A stretch of 23,850 nt of DNA from JBDROU01 sp043809745 [NCBI: bacterium] (GTDB lineage: Bacteria; Elusimicrobiota; JBDRMW01): contig JBDROU010000057.1 of NCBI GenBank assembly GCA_043809745.1, forward strand, positions 1 through 23,850. The letters run 5' to 3'. Below the pieces are notes generated by a model. It was not told the DNA's origin and ran no database searches. It worked only from the letters and a program-made list of their open reading frames with translations. Below are positions 1-6,651 of this stretch, piece after piece; position 1 is the first letter of the stretch, and each line of letters opens with the position of its first letter. Made by a program: the position numbers and the translations under genes.

Positions 1-1
1 G

Positions 2-280
2 GAACTTAAAGAAAAGCTGAAAAAAGAAGGGTGGGATATTAAAAAGCTGGTGACAAGTGTATGCGAATTGCTTGGCGTAGATGAAAAAGAGATAAAACGA
101 GAAAGTAGAAGAAGCAAATTGTCGCAGGCAAGAAGTTTAATCACATATTTTGGGCACGAGAAATTAGCAATTACAGGTGCAGAGCTTGCAAAGTATTTTG
201 GGGTAACTAAATCTTCAATAAGTTCGGCAATATGCCGAGGCAGAAAAATAGCTTATGAAAATGAATATCGTATTGTCTAA
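2..280 (+). CDS. Y1 (IS200/REP-associated type) transposase, C-terminal end only
   Basis: The reading frame is open from the left window edge to a TAA at 278-280, so only the last ~92 residues are visible. A GTG at position 50 lies in frame but is probably internal. The visible part is a Lys/Glu-rich helical stretch followed by a helix-turn-helix containing SQARSLITYF, TGAELAKYF and SSISSAICRGRKI. From family knowledge, many REP-associated tyrosine transposases carry a DnaA-C-like helix-turn-helix of this type after their HUH/Y1 catalytic domain, where it helps bind DNA. The HUH motif and catalytic Tyr would lie off the left edge and are not seen. The gene's last codons are duplicated in the repeat array that starts immediately downstream, which fits a mobile-element end. 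A stand-alone DNA-binding protein cannot be excluded. Confidence 0.7.
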   Translation, partial: ELKEKLKKEGWDIKKLVTSVCELLGVDEKEIKRESRRSKLSQARSLITYFGHEKLAITGAELAKYFGVTKSSISSAICRGRKIAYENEYRIV

Positions 281-284
281 CTAC

Positions 285-391
285 GTCCCTATGTGCCCGT
301 CCCTATGTGCCGTATTGTCTAACTACGTCCCTATGTGCCGTCCCCTATGTGCCGTCCCTATGTGCCGACGTCCCTATGTGCGTCTATGTGC
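285..391 (+). repeat. Decayed tandem array of the 12-bp unit GTCCCTATGTGC
   Basis: The unit GTCCCTATGTGC occurs exactly at 285-296, 299-310, 327-338, 354-365 and 370-381. It also occurs with one extra C at 340-352 and with two bases lost at 382-391. A larger 29-bp direct repeat covers 269-297 and 311-339 (42-bp period); it includes the transposase stop codon and the last codons before it. The array lies directly after the transposase gene, so it is probably the element's end or a relic of its activity. All copies are direct repeats with no internal palindrome. Confidence 0.85.
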
Positions 392-430
392 TCCCTAATA
401 AATCAGTTGGTGGAGATAAACAGGGTTTAT

Positions 431-470
431 AACCACATTTTAGCACTACTGGAATGTGGTTTTTTATTTT
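431..470 (+). terminator. Terminator-like hairpin directly upstream of typA
   Basis: A perfect 9-bp stem (431-439 with 453-461) encloses a 13-nt loop and runs into TTTTTATTTT, which ends one base before the typA ATG at 471. By shape it is a rho-independent terminator. It could simply end transcription of the transposase gene. However, no promoter fits between it and typA, so typA transcripts starting upstream must read through it, which suggests an attenuator or a leaky terminator. Confidence 0.75.
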
Positions 471-2297
471 ATGAAGAAAATCAAACATAACAAAAGAATA
501 AGAAATATAGCTATTATAGCTCATGTGGACCACGGTAAAACTACCCTTGTGGATTTTATGCTGCGTCAAAGCGGAATTTTCCGTGAAAACCAAAAAGTCT
601 TTGATCGTGTTATGGACAACATGGATCTTGAGCAGGAACGTGGTATAACAATAGCGGCAAAGAACTGTTCAATTTGGTGGAAGGATACTCGTATCAATAT
701 ACTTGATACTCCAGGGCATGCGGATTTTGGCGGGGAGGTTGAGAGATCTTTGAGTATGGTTGACGGGGCTATACTGTTGGTTGACGCTGGAGAAGGGCCC
801 CTTCCTCAGACCAGGTTTGTGCTAAAGAAGGCGCTTGAAGAAGGAATCAAGATGATTGTGGTAATAAATAAGATAGATAGAAAAGACGCGCGTCCAAAAG
901 AAGTTCTTAATGAAATATATGATCTTTTTATTGATTTAGACGCTACTGATGAGGATCTTGACTTTCCTGTGCTGTACGCGGTAGGTAGGGAAGGTATAGC
1001 AAAAAAGAAACTGAGTGAAGAAGGAAAAAATCTTGCAGTTCTATTTGACTCTATAATTATGAATGTTCCTGGTCCCGCTTATAATCCGGATGAGCCGTTT
1101 CAGATGCTTGTGGCTGATCTTGATTATTCTGATTATATGGGCCAGCTTGCCATAGGAAGGGTTTTTAACGGCTCCGTAAAATGTAATGATAACCTGGTCT
1201 GTTTAAAAGAAAAAGGAAAAGAACTTCCATTGCGGGTAACCAAACTGCAGGTATACAACGGGATTTCTCTTGAAACTGTTGACACGGTTGACCCTGGAGA
1301 TATTGTAATACTTGCCGGTATTGAAAATGTATCTATCGGAGATACTATATGTGCTAAGGATTTTCCCATGCCATTGCCAAGGATTAGTGTTGATGAGCCT
1401 ACCATGTCTATGATGTTCTCCACAAACACATCTCCTCTTGTGGGTAAAGAGGGAGTCTTTGTTCAGTCGCGTAAAATAAGGGAGCGTTTGCACAAAGAGA
1501 CCCTGCTTAATGTTGGCATACAGGTTGAGGAGTCATCTGATTCAGATTCATTTATAGTTAAGGGCAGGGGTGAGTTTCAGATGGAAATACTGCTTGAGAC
1601 CATGCGCAGGGAAGGGTATGAATTAAGTGTTGGCAGGCCTCATGTTATATTTAAAGAAAAAAAAGGAATAAAACTTGAACCTGTTGAGCATCTTTTTATT
1701 GACGCGGATGAATCTCATATAGGTGTTATAACTAACAAGATATCCCAGCGCAAAGGGAAGATGCTTAATATGGTGAATCACGGAACAGGCCGGGTGCGCC
1801 TTGAATTCAGTATACCTGTACGCGCGATCATAGGATACCGAAGTGAATTCCTGACCGATACAAGGGGAACAGGTATTATGAGCTCTTATCTCAAAGGGTA
1901 TGAGCAGTACAGGGGTGATTTAGGAACAAGGATAACAGGATCGCTTGTTTCTGACAGGGCTGGAACAGCTGTGCCTTATGCTATAAGCAATCTTGAGAAT
2001 AGAGGGAACATTTTTGTAAATCCGGGGGATCCTGTTTATGAGGGAATGGTGGTTGGGGAATCATCAAGGGATAATGACCTGAATGTTAATATATGTAAAG
2101 AAAAAATACTCACCAATATGCGCAGTAAAAGCAGTGACGGAATAATAATGCTGAAACCTGTGCCTCCCATGACCATCGGAAAAGCAATAACATTTATTAA
2201 AGAAGATGAGCTCGTAGAGATAACTCCAAGGTCTATCCGTCTGCGCAAAAATAACCTTTCGTACAGCGCGCGTAAAAGCCTGCGCCGTGAAACTTAA
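471..2297 (+). CDS. typA: Ribosome-associated GTPase TypA/BipA
   Basis: TypA/BipA is an EF-G-like translational GTPase that acts on the ribosome and supports 50S assembly and growth in the cold or under stress. The GTPase motifs are all present: AHVDHGKT at residues 17-24, RGITI at 57-61, DTPGH at 79-83 and NKID at 133-136. They are followed by an EF-Tu-like domain II, the EF-G III/V-like domains, and the TypA-specific C-terminal region ending in basic residues. The length, 608 residues, is normal for the family. ATG 471 is preferred because a GTG at 456 would lie inside the hairpin arm and add only MVFYF before it. Neither start has a recognisable Shine-Dalgarno sequence, which is unusual given the good sites before several neighbours. 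The next gene, for an MscS-type channel, has its own promoter. Confidence 0.96.
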   Translation: MKKIKHNKRIRNIAIIAHVDHGKTTLVDFMLRQSGIFRENQKVFDRVMDNMDLEQERGITIAAKNCSIWWKDTRINILDTPGHADFGGEVERSLSMVDGAILLVDAGEGPLPQTRFVLKKALEEGIKMIVVINKIDRKDARPKEVLNEIYDLFIDLDATDEDLDFPVLYAVGREGIAKKKLSEEGKNLAVLFDSIIMNVPGPAYNPDEPFQMLVADLDYSDYMGQLAIGRVFNGSVKCNDNLVCLKEKGKELPLRVTKLQVYNGISLETVDTVDPGDIVILAGIENVSIGDTICAKDFPMPLPRISVDEPTMSMMFSTNTSPLVGKEGVFVQSRKIRERLHKETLLNVGIQVEESSDSDSFIVKGRGEFQMEILLETMRREGYELSVGRPHVIFKEKKGIKLEPVEHLFIDADESHIGVITNKISQRKGKMLNMVNHGTGRVRLEFSIPVRAIIGYRSEFLTDTRGTGIMSSYLKGYEQYRGDLGTRITGSLVSDRAGTAVPYAISNLENRGNIFVNPGDPVYEGMVVGESSRDNDLNVNICKEKILTNMRSKSSDGIIMLKPVPPMTIGKAITFIKEDELVEITPRSIRLRKNNLSYSARKSLRRET

Positions 2298-2343
2298 AAT
2301 ATGAGGTTAAAGTTAGATCGAAAAAATACGTGAAAAGATAATA

Positions 2344-2373
2344 TTGACATTGAATTATCAAAAGAAGTATTAT
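2344..2373 (+). promoter_or_regulatory. Sigma-70-type promoter for the MscS-family gene
   Basis: TTGACA at 2344-2349 and TATTAT at 2368-2373 are separated by 18 bp. Transcription would start near 2380, leaving a leader of about 16 nt before the ATG at 2396. There is no Shine-Dalgarno sequence in that leader. Confidence 0.65.
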
Positions 2374-2395
2374 TATAACCAATAATAAAAACCGC

Positions 2396-3019
2396 ATGTT
2401 CAAGATATTATTAAAAAAAACATTTTTATCTATCTTTCTTTTTGTTGCTGCGCTTAGTGCATATATTTTCTTTAAAATAAAAATCGTACCGATACTATCA
2501 GTTGACTCGCACAAAAGCATAAAAAAATATATTATTACGATATTTATCGTCTGTATAGCATATATTGTTCAGAAGATTGTGGATTCCATCCTTGAGTGGT
2601 ATAGAAAAAATATTGCACTCAAAACACCTTCTCATTTGGATGACAGATTACTCGCGCTTTTTTCTAAAGTGGATAAAATCCTTATATGGGCAATTGCAAT
2701 TATTCTTATTCTTCCGTTTTACGGTATCAATACCAGCGCTCTGGTTGCGACACTAGGTGTGAGCACGCTTGCTATCGCGCTTGCCGCGCAAGACACAATT
2801 GCCAATATCATATCAGGCTTTCTTATTCTAATTGATACGCCTTTCCGAGAAGGTGATATTATAAAGCTGCCCTCGGGTGAAAAAGTTGAAGTTCTTGATA
2901 TAGGTATGCGGCGTTCTCGTTTTATTGGAGAAGACAAGGCGATTGTTATAGTGCCGAATGTTGATTTAAGCAAGAGTAAAATTGTCAACTATACATATGG
3001 AGAAGAAAGGCAGCTTTAA
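2396..3019 (+). CDS. Small MscS-family mechanosensitive channel, short C-terminus
   Basis: MscS channels open under membrane tension to release solutes during hypo-osmotic shock. Hydrophobic segments lie near residues 8-27, 43-61 and 94-110. They are followed by the pore-lining TM3 signature, containing TLGVSTLAIALAAQDTIAN and the Gly/Ala-rich packing face (about 113-145), and by the start of the beta domain (FREGDIIKLPSGEKVEVLDIG). VIVPN near residues 184-188 matches the family's IPN motif. The protein is only 207 residues and stops soon after the beta domain, so the alpha/beta cytoplasmic cage seen in E. coli MscS (286 residues) is missing. No continuation is apparent in the 150 bp after the stop. 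It may be a natural short form or a 3' truncation. There is no Shine-Dalgarno sequence before the ATG. Confidence 0.88.
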   Translation: MFKILLKKTFLSIFLFVAALSAYIFFKIKIVPILSVDSHKSIKKYIITIFIVCIAYIVQKIVDSILEWYRKNIALKTPSHLDDRLLALFSKVDKILIWAIAIILILPFYGINTSALVATLGVSTLAIALAAQDTIANIISGFLILIDTPFREGDIIKLPSGEKVEVLDIGMRRSRFIGEDKAIVIVPNVDLSKSKIVNYTYGEERQL

Positions 3020-3111
3020 TCAATCAAAAACACGAAACGGTTAACCGCTGGGTCCCCTAAAACAGGTTCCAACCTGACAGGATCGTCAAATTTAAAGTAA
3101 ACTCTTTCCCA

Positions 3112-3140
3112 TTAACTGAGAACCAATAATTTGATAAAAT
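3112..3140 (+). promoter_or_regulatory. Candidate promoter for the TPR membrane protein gene
   Basis: TTAACT at 3112-3117 and TAAAAT at 3135-3140 are separated by 17 bp; each box differs from consensus at one or two positions. The predicted start near 3147 leaves a leader of about 27 nt that contains the GGAGAG site at 3160-3165. Confidence 0.45.
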
Positions 3141-3173
3141 AGGTATGATTGCGGGATTTGGAGAGATAATCTA

Positions 3174-5039
3174 TTGAGAAAATATATATTAAATTTCACA
3201 CTGTTTGCGGCATTCTCCTCAATTATACTTGTTCTTTATTCGGGTTCCATCAAATCTCCTTTTTTATTTGATGATACATCCAAAATACTAAACAATCCTG
3301 ATATTAAGAAACTATATGAAATCGGAAAGAAACTCATATATCCCTATAGCGAAGCTAAAACTACATTCAGGAATGATCCTTCAAGGCCTGTGACATATTT
3401 TTCATTCGCATTGAATTATAATTTTGGCAAGCTGGATACTTTTGGCTATCATCTTTTTAATGTCATCCTGCACATATTAAACACACTGTTTGTATTTATG
3501 CTCGTAAAGCGGTTGATGCTTAATATGAATAAGGATTTCTATTTCGTTCCACTCTTTACGGCGCTTTTCTTTGCAGTACATCCCATAAATACGTCAGCCG
3601 TATCTTACATATTCAGCCGCTCAATACTCTTGTCTATGTTTTTCTGTTTATCCTCACTTCTTTTGTTTTTCTCAAATAATAACAGAAAAAGGTTTATCTA
3701 TGTTATGTCAATCTTATGCTTTGTTATGGCATTGTTTTCAAGGCAGGATGCTGTTTTTCTGCCAGTGATAATTCTGCTATTCGATTATTTGATAGTAAGT
3801 GATTTTAGTATTAAGAAAGTTCTCAGCAAGAAATGGCTTCACGCTCCCTTCTGGATTTTAATTTTAATCTTTTTTGTATTCAGGTACAGTTTCTTAGGCG
3901 GTATGGGTGATATGGAAACAGATATCCTGTGGCCGAGATTTTCGTATTTAATCATTCAGCCTTATGTGGTCGTAAAGTATATCCAGATGCTATTAATCCC
4001 TGTTGGATTATGCATAGATCATGTTGTCGGCATACCTAAAACAATATTTGAACCAAGAATAATATTTTCCGCTTTGCTCATATGCGCTCTTTTAAGCGCT
4101 GCAGTGGTTGTAATAGTTAGAGCCGGTTTTAATGCCAGGAAATTAATTATCTTTTCAGCTGCATGGTTTTTAATAACAATTTTACCTACATCAAGCTTTT
4201 TTCCCACTACAAGCGCGCTGGCTGAAAACCGGATGTACATTTCTTCGATGGGTTTTCTTCTGTTTTTGGTGTTGTTTTATTTAAGTGCAGGAATGTTCGC
4301 ATTAAATAAAGCGTCAGTGAAACATCCCGTGGTTGTAATATGCTGTCTAATGAGTATTCATTTAATTCTTCTGAGTACAATCACATATAAGAGGAACAAG
4401 ATGTATCAGAAGCCTGAGCTATTATGGTACGAAGCGATTTCCTTTTATCCGGGGCATGAAAGGGCTGCGAAAAATGCCTCGTCAGAACATAACAGGCATG
4501 CGATTGCTTATAAAGAAAAGGAAGAATACCAAAATGCGATCGAAGAGTATAAAAAAATAATAGAATTAAGGCCCGGATATGCTAATGGATACAATGATAT
4601 AGGAGTTTTATATAAAGAAATCGGGGAATACGATAAGGCAATATCTGCTTACAAAAGCGCGATAGCGTTAAATCCCAATTATACTGATGCCCATAATAAT
4701 TTAGGAAATGTATATCTGGAGCTGAATGACAAAAGCAGTGCTTTATATGAGTACACACAAGCGGTCAATTTAAATCCGGATTATGCTGAGGCTCACAATA
4801 ATATGGCAAATCTGTACTATTTCAGCGGGGATTATGAAAAAGCAGTAGAAAAGTACAAAGACGCGATTAAAATAGATCCAAATCTTACAGCCGCGCATAT
4901 TAACTTAGGTGTGGTATACTTTAAGCAGGGAAACTATTCAGAAGCTCTTAATGAGTTAGAGATAGCAGAAAAGCAGGAGCCTGAAAACAAATCAATAAGC
5001 CAGAAAATAACAATTATTAAAAAACATCTATCGAAATAA
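3174..5039 (+). CDS. Polytopic GT-C-like membrane protein with C-terminal TPR repeats
   Basis: The N-terminal ~430 residues are strongly hydrophobic with many membrane spans. Near the start is LFDDTSKILNNPDI (Asp33-Asp34), which resembles the acidic first loop of GT-C glycosyltransferases and of the eukaryotic TMTC O-mannosyltransferases. RPVTYFSFALNY follows, which is also typical of that group. Residues ~444-621 form about five tetratricopeptide repeats (for example AHNNLGNVYLELND and AHINLGVVYFKQGNY). By analogy it may transfer sugar from a lipid carrier to proteins outside the cytoplasmic membrane, with the TPRs binding the partner; that is inference. The start is TTG with GGAGAG 8 nt upstream, and no better start is visible. 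A decayed copy of one of its TPR units lies at 9259-9384. Confidence 0.8.
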   Translation: MRKYILNFTLFAAFSSIILVLYSGSIKSPFLFDDTSKILNNPDIKKLYEIGKKLIYPYSEAKTTFRNDPSRPVTYFSFALNYNFGKLDTFGYHLFNVILHILNTLFVFMLVKRLMLNMNKDFYFVPLFTALFFAVHPINTSAVSYIFSRSILLSMFFCLSSLLLFFSNNNRKRFIYVMSILCFVMALFSRQDAVFLPVIILLFDYLIVSDFSIKKVLSKKWLHAPFWILILIFFVFRYSFLGGMGDMETDILWPRFSYLIIQPYVVVKYIQMLLIPVGLCIDHVVGIPKTIFEPRIIFSALLICALLSAAVVVIVRAGFNARKLIIFSAAWFLITILPTSSFFPTTSALAENRMYISSMGFLLFLVLFYLSAGMFALNKASVKHPVVVICCLMSIHLILLSTITYKRNKMYQKPELLWYEAISFYPGHERAAKNASSEHNRHAIAYKEKEEYQNAIEEYKKIIELRPGYANGYNDIGVLYKEIGEYDKAISAYKSAIALNPNYTDAHNNLGNVYLELNDKSSALYEYTQAVNLNPDYAEAHNNMANLYYFSGDYEKAVEKYKDAIKIDPNLTAAHINLGVVYFKQGNYSEALNELEIAEKQEPENKSISQKITIIKKHLSK

Positions 5040-5059
5040 TTTGGATGACCCTTATTGTC

Positions 5060-5088
5060 TTGACTTTTGGGTGTCATACCGTTATAAT
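5060..5088 (+). promoter_or_regulatory. Strong sigma-70-type promoter for the SPFH gene
   Basis: TTGACT at 5060-5065 and a perfect TATAAT at 5083-5088 are exactly 17 bp apart. Transcription from about 5095 would give a leader of about 110 nt before the ATG at 5207. Confidence 0.8.
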
Positions 5089-5206
5089 GAGCTACCAAGC
5101 TTAAAAGGTGCGGACAGAAAAGCAGAAAGTCATACGGGGTTCGACTTCAAATAATTCACGAAAATGATTTTAAACACGTTTATAATAAAGTTTAATAGGA
5201 GGTATC

Positions 5207-6043
5207 ATGTATGAAGAAAATGAAGTAAAGGAAGTAATGAAGAAAATCCCGGTAAAGGCATTGATTGTGGCGGGCATACTCTTATCGTTTTTGTTGTTAC
5301 AGCCGTGGGCTCAAATCGGTCCTGGCGAACGCGGGGTGGTCCTTAATTTCGGTGCCGTAAAGGGAGCGGTACTTGGAGAAGGGTTGCATTTCAGGCTTCC
5401 GGTAATGCAGAAAATCATAAAAATGGACGTAAAGGTGCAGAAAGCGACTACCGAAACTGTAGCGGCATCGTCAGACCTTCAGGATGTCACTTCAACGCTT
5501 GCCCTTAATTATCATCTAGTACCTGACAAGGCTAACGTTGTCTATCAGAGCATTGGTGTGTATTATAAGGAACGTATCATTGATCCCGCGATACTTGAAG
5601 TGGTGAAAGCCGTAACTGCCCGGTATTCGGCGGAAGAGCTTATCACAAAACGTCCGCTTGTAAGCGAAGAAATGAGAATGACTCTTAATGAAAGGCTCAA
5701 AACTTACAATATAGCGGTTGACGCATTCTCCATTGTGGCCTTCAGTTTCTCGCGCGTATTTGCGGAAGCTATTGAATCAAAACAAACGGCAGAGCAGTTT
5801 GCCCTTAGGGCAAAAAGAGACCTCGAAAGAATTAAGATTGAAGCGGAGCAAAAGATAGCGGCGGCAAAAGCAGAAGCGGAATCCCTCAGGCTTCAAAGAG
5901 AGAACATTTCAAAAGACCTCATAGAACTAAGAAAAATAGAAGCGACCCTTAAAGCCATCGAGAAATGGAACGGCGTACTACCGCAGGTAACAGGCAGCGG
6001 AGGAGTACCGCTGATCGGGCTAGGAGATATTAATAGTAAATAG
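5207..6043 (+). CDS. Prohibitin-like SPFH/Band 7 membrane protein
   Basis: SPFH proteins of the prohibitin/HflC class sit in the inner membrane by one N-terminal anchor, form large rings and often control membrane-protein quality. Here a short acidic N-terminus is followed by a transmembrane helix at about residues 17-34. The SPFH domain follows (IGPGERGVVLNFGAV, GEGLHFRLPVMQ, DVTSTLALNYHL), then a long charged Ala/Glu/Lys coiled coil at ~180-250, and a Gly-rich tail. Its 278 residues match the prohibitin family. AGGAGGT at 5197-5203 lies only 3 nt before this ATG. A second, out-of-frame ATG at 5211 has better spacing but opens just five codons, so it could reduce initiation at 5207. No FtsH-like protease gene is nearby. 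Confidence 0.92.
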   Translation: MYEENEVKEVMKKIPVKALIVAGILLSFLLLQPWAQIGPGERGVVLNFGAVKGAVLGEGLHFRLPVMQKIIKMDVKVQKATTETVAASSDLQDVTSTLALNYHLVPDKANVVYQSIGVYYKERIIDPAILEVVKAVTARYSAEELITKRPLVSEEMRMTLNERLKTYNIAVDAFSIVAFSFSRVFAEAIESKQTAEQFALRAKRDLERIKIEAEQKIAAAKAEAESLRLQRENISKDLIELRKIEATLKAIEKWNGVLPQVTGSGGVPLIGLGDINSK

Positions 6044-6222
6044 ACTTAAGATGAATAAATATTCAGTATAGTCTTGCTTTTTAACGTTGCCGGATTGATT
6101 GGCGCGATACTGGCAGCGCGAAAAGGCTGTTCTAACTTGTTTCCGCCAGCCAGGATTATGCAAATAAGTTAAGGTCGTACGCTGTATGCTGCGAATTTTA
6201 ATATAATGCAAAGAGGTGATTT

Positions 6223-6642
6223 ATGAAAAAATATTTTACGCATAATGTACCTTCGGTTCCGCTCGGAAGTGATTCAGATGTTATGAAGCAAGTTGGTGAA
6301 ATAAAAAGGAAGTTAGATATTTTAGAAAAAAAGATTGATTCTCTGTTGAGCCAATCTACTCTACAGCAATCAAGAAAAAGTCATTTCCAATTTTCACACC
6401 AAGAAAAAGGAAATAGAGACTATGGTTCTACAGGTATCAACCTAACAAAAGCAACATGTTCAGCGTGTCATAAAGCATGTAAAATTCCATTTAAACCAAC
6501 GGGAAATCGGCCTGTTTATTGCAGTGATTGCTTTTCTAAACGTAAAAAAGATGATTCGTTCCAAAGTAACCGCTTTGATAAGTCAAAGAAAGGCGGTTTT
6601 GATCGATATTTTAGTAAAAGGAAGGATACTAAAAGGGATTAA
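6223..6642 (+). CDS. Small CxxC-x17-CxxC zinc-ribbon protein
   Basis: The protein has 139 residues. The N-terminal part contains a short Lys/Leu-rich helix, probably coiled coil (GEIKRKLDILEKKIDSLL). A zinc-ribbon follows: CSAC at 79-82 and CSDC at 100-103 with exactly 17 residues between them, including IPFKPTGNRPVYC. This matches the known CxxC-x17-CxxC domain of unknown function found in many uncultured lineages and archaea. The tail is rich in Lys, Arg, Ser and Phe (FSKRKK, FDRYFSKRKD) and is probably disordered and able to bind nucleic acid; that is inference. AGAGGTGAT, a near-perfect complement of the 16S tail, lies just before the ATG. A TATAAT at 6202-6207 has no good -35 partner. 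The 3' end faces the sulfatase gene with only 9 bp between the stops. Confidence 0.85.
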   Translation: MKKYFTHNVPSVPLGSDSDVMKQVGEIKRKLDILEKKIDSLLSQSTLQQSRKSHFQFSHQEKGNRDYGSTGINLTKATCSACHKACKIPFKPTGNRPVYCSDCFSKRKKDDSFQSNRFDKSKKGGFDRYFSKRKDTKRD

Positions 6643-6651
6643 GGCAGTACT

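Noticed and set aside
285-391. Repeat array read as a CRISPR locus
   Set aside because: Units are 12 bp with gaps of 0 to 16 bp, there are no unique spacers of constant length, and no cas genes are nearby.
3038-3076. Two short palindromes (CGGTTAACCG at 3038-3047 and CAGGTT-CC-AACCTG at 3063-3076) before the TPR membrane protein gene
   Set aside because: Both are too short and too tightly closed to be terminators. No second copy or binding partner is visible, so they remain possible operators without support.
5128-5155. GGGGTTCGACTTC in the SPFH leader resembles the T-arm of a tRNA or tmRNA 3' end
   Set aside because: The stem does not close, no acceptor or anticodon arm surrounds it, and no CCA-like end follows. 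Chance similarity is more likely than an RNA gene or attachment site.
6102-6122. Small GCGC-rich inverted repeat before the zinc-ribbon gene
   Set aside because: The stem is only 4-5 bp, with no T-run and no second copy.
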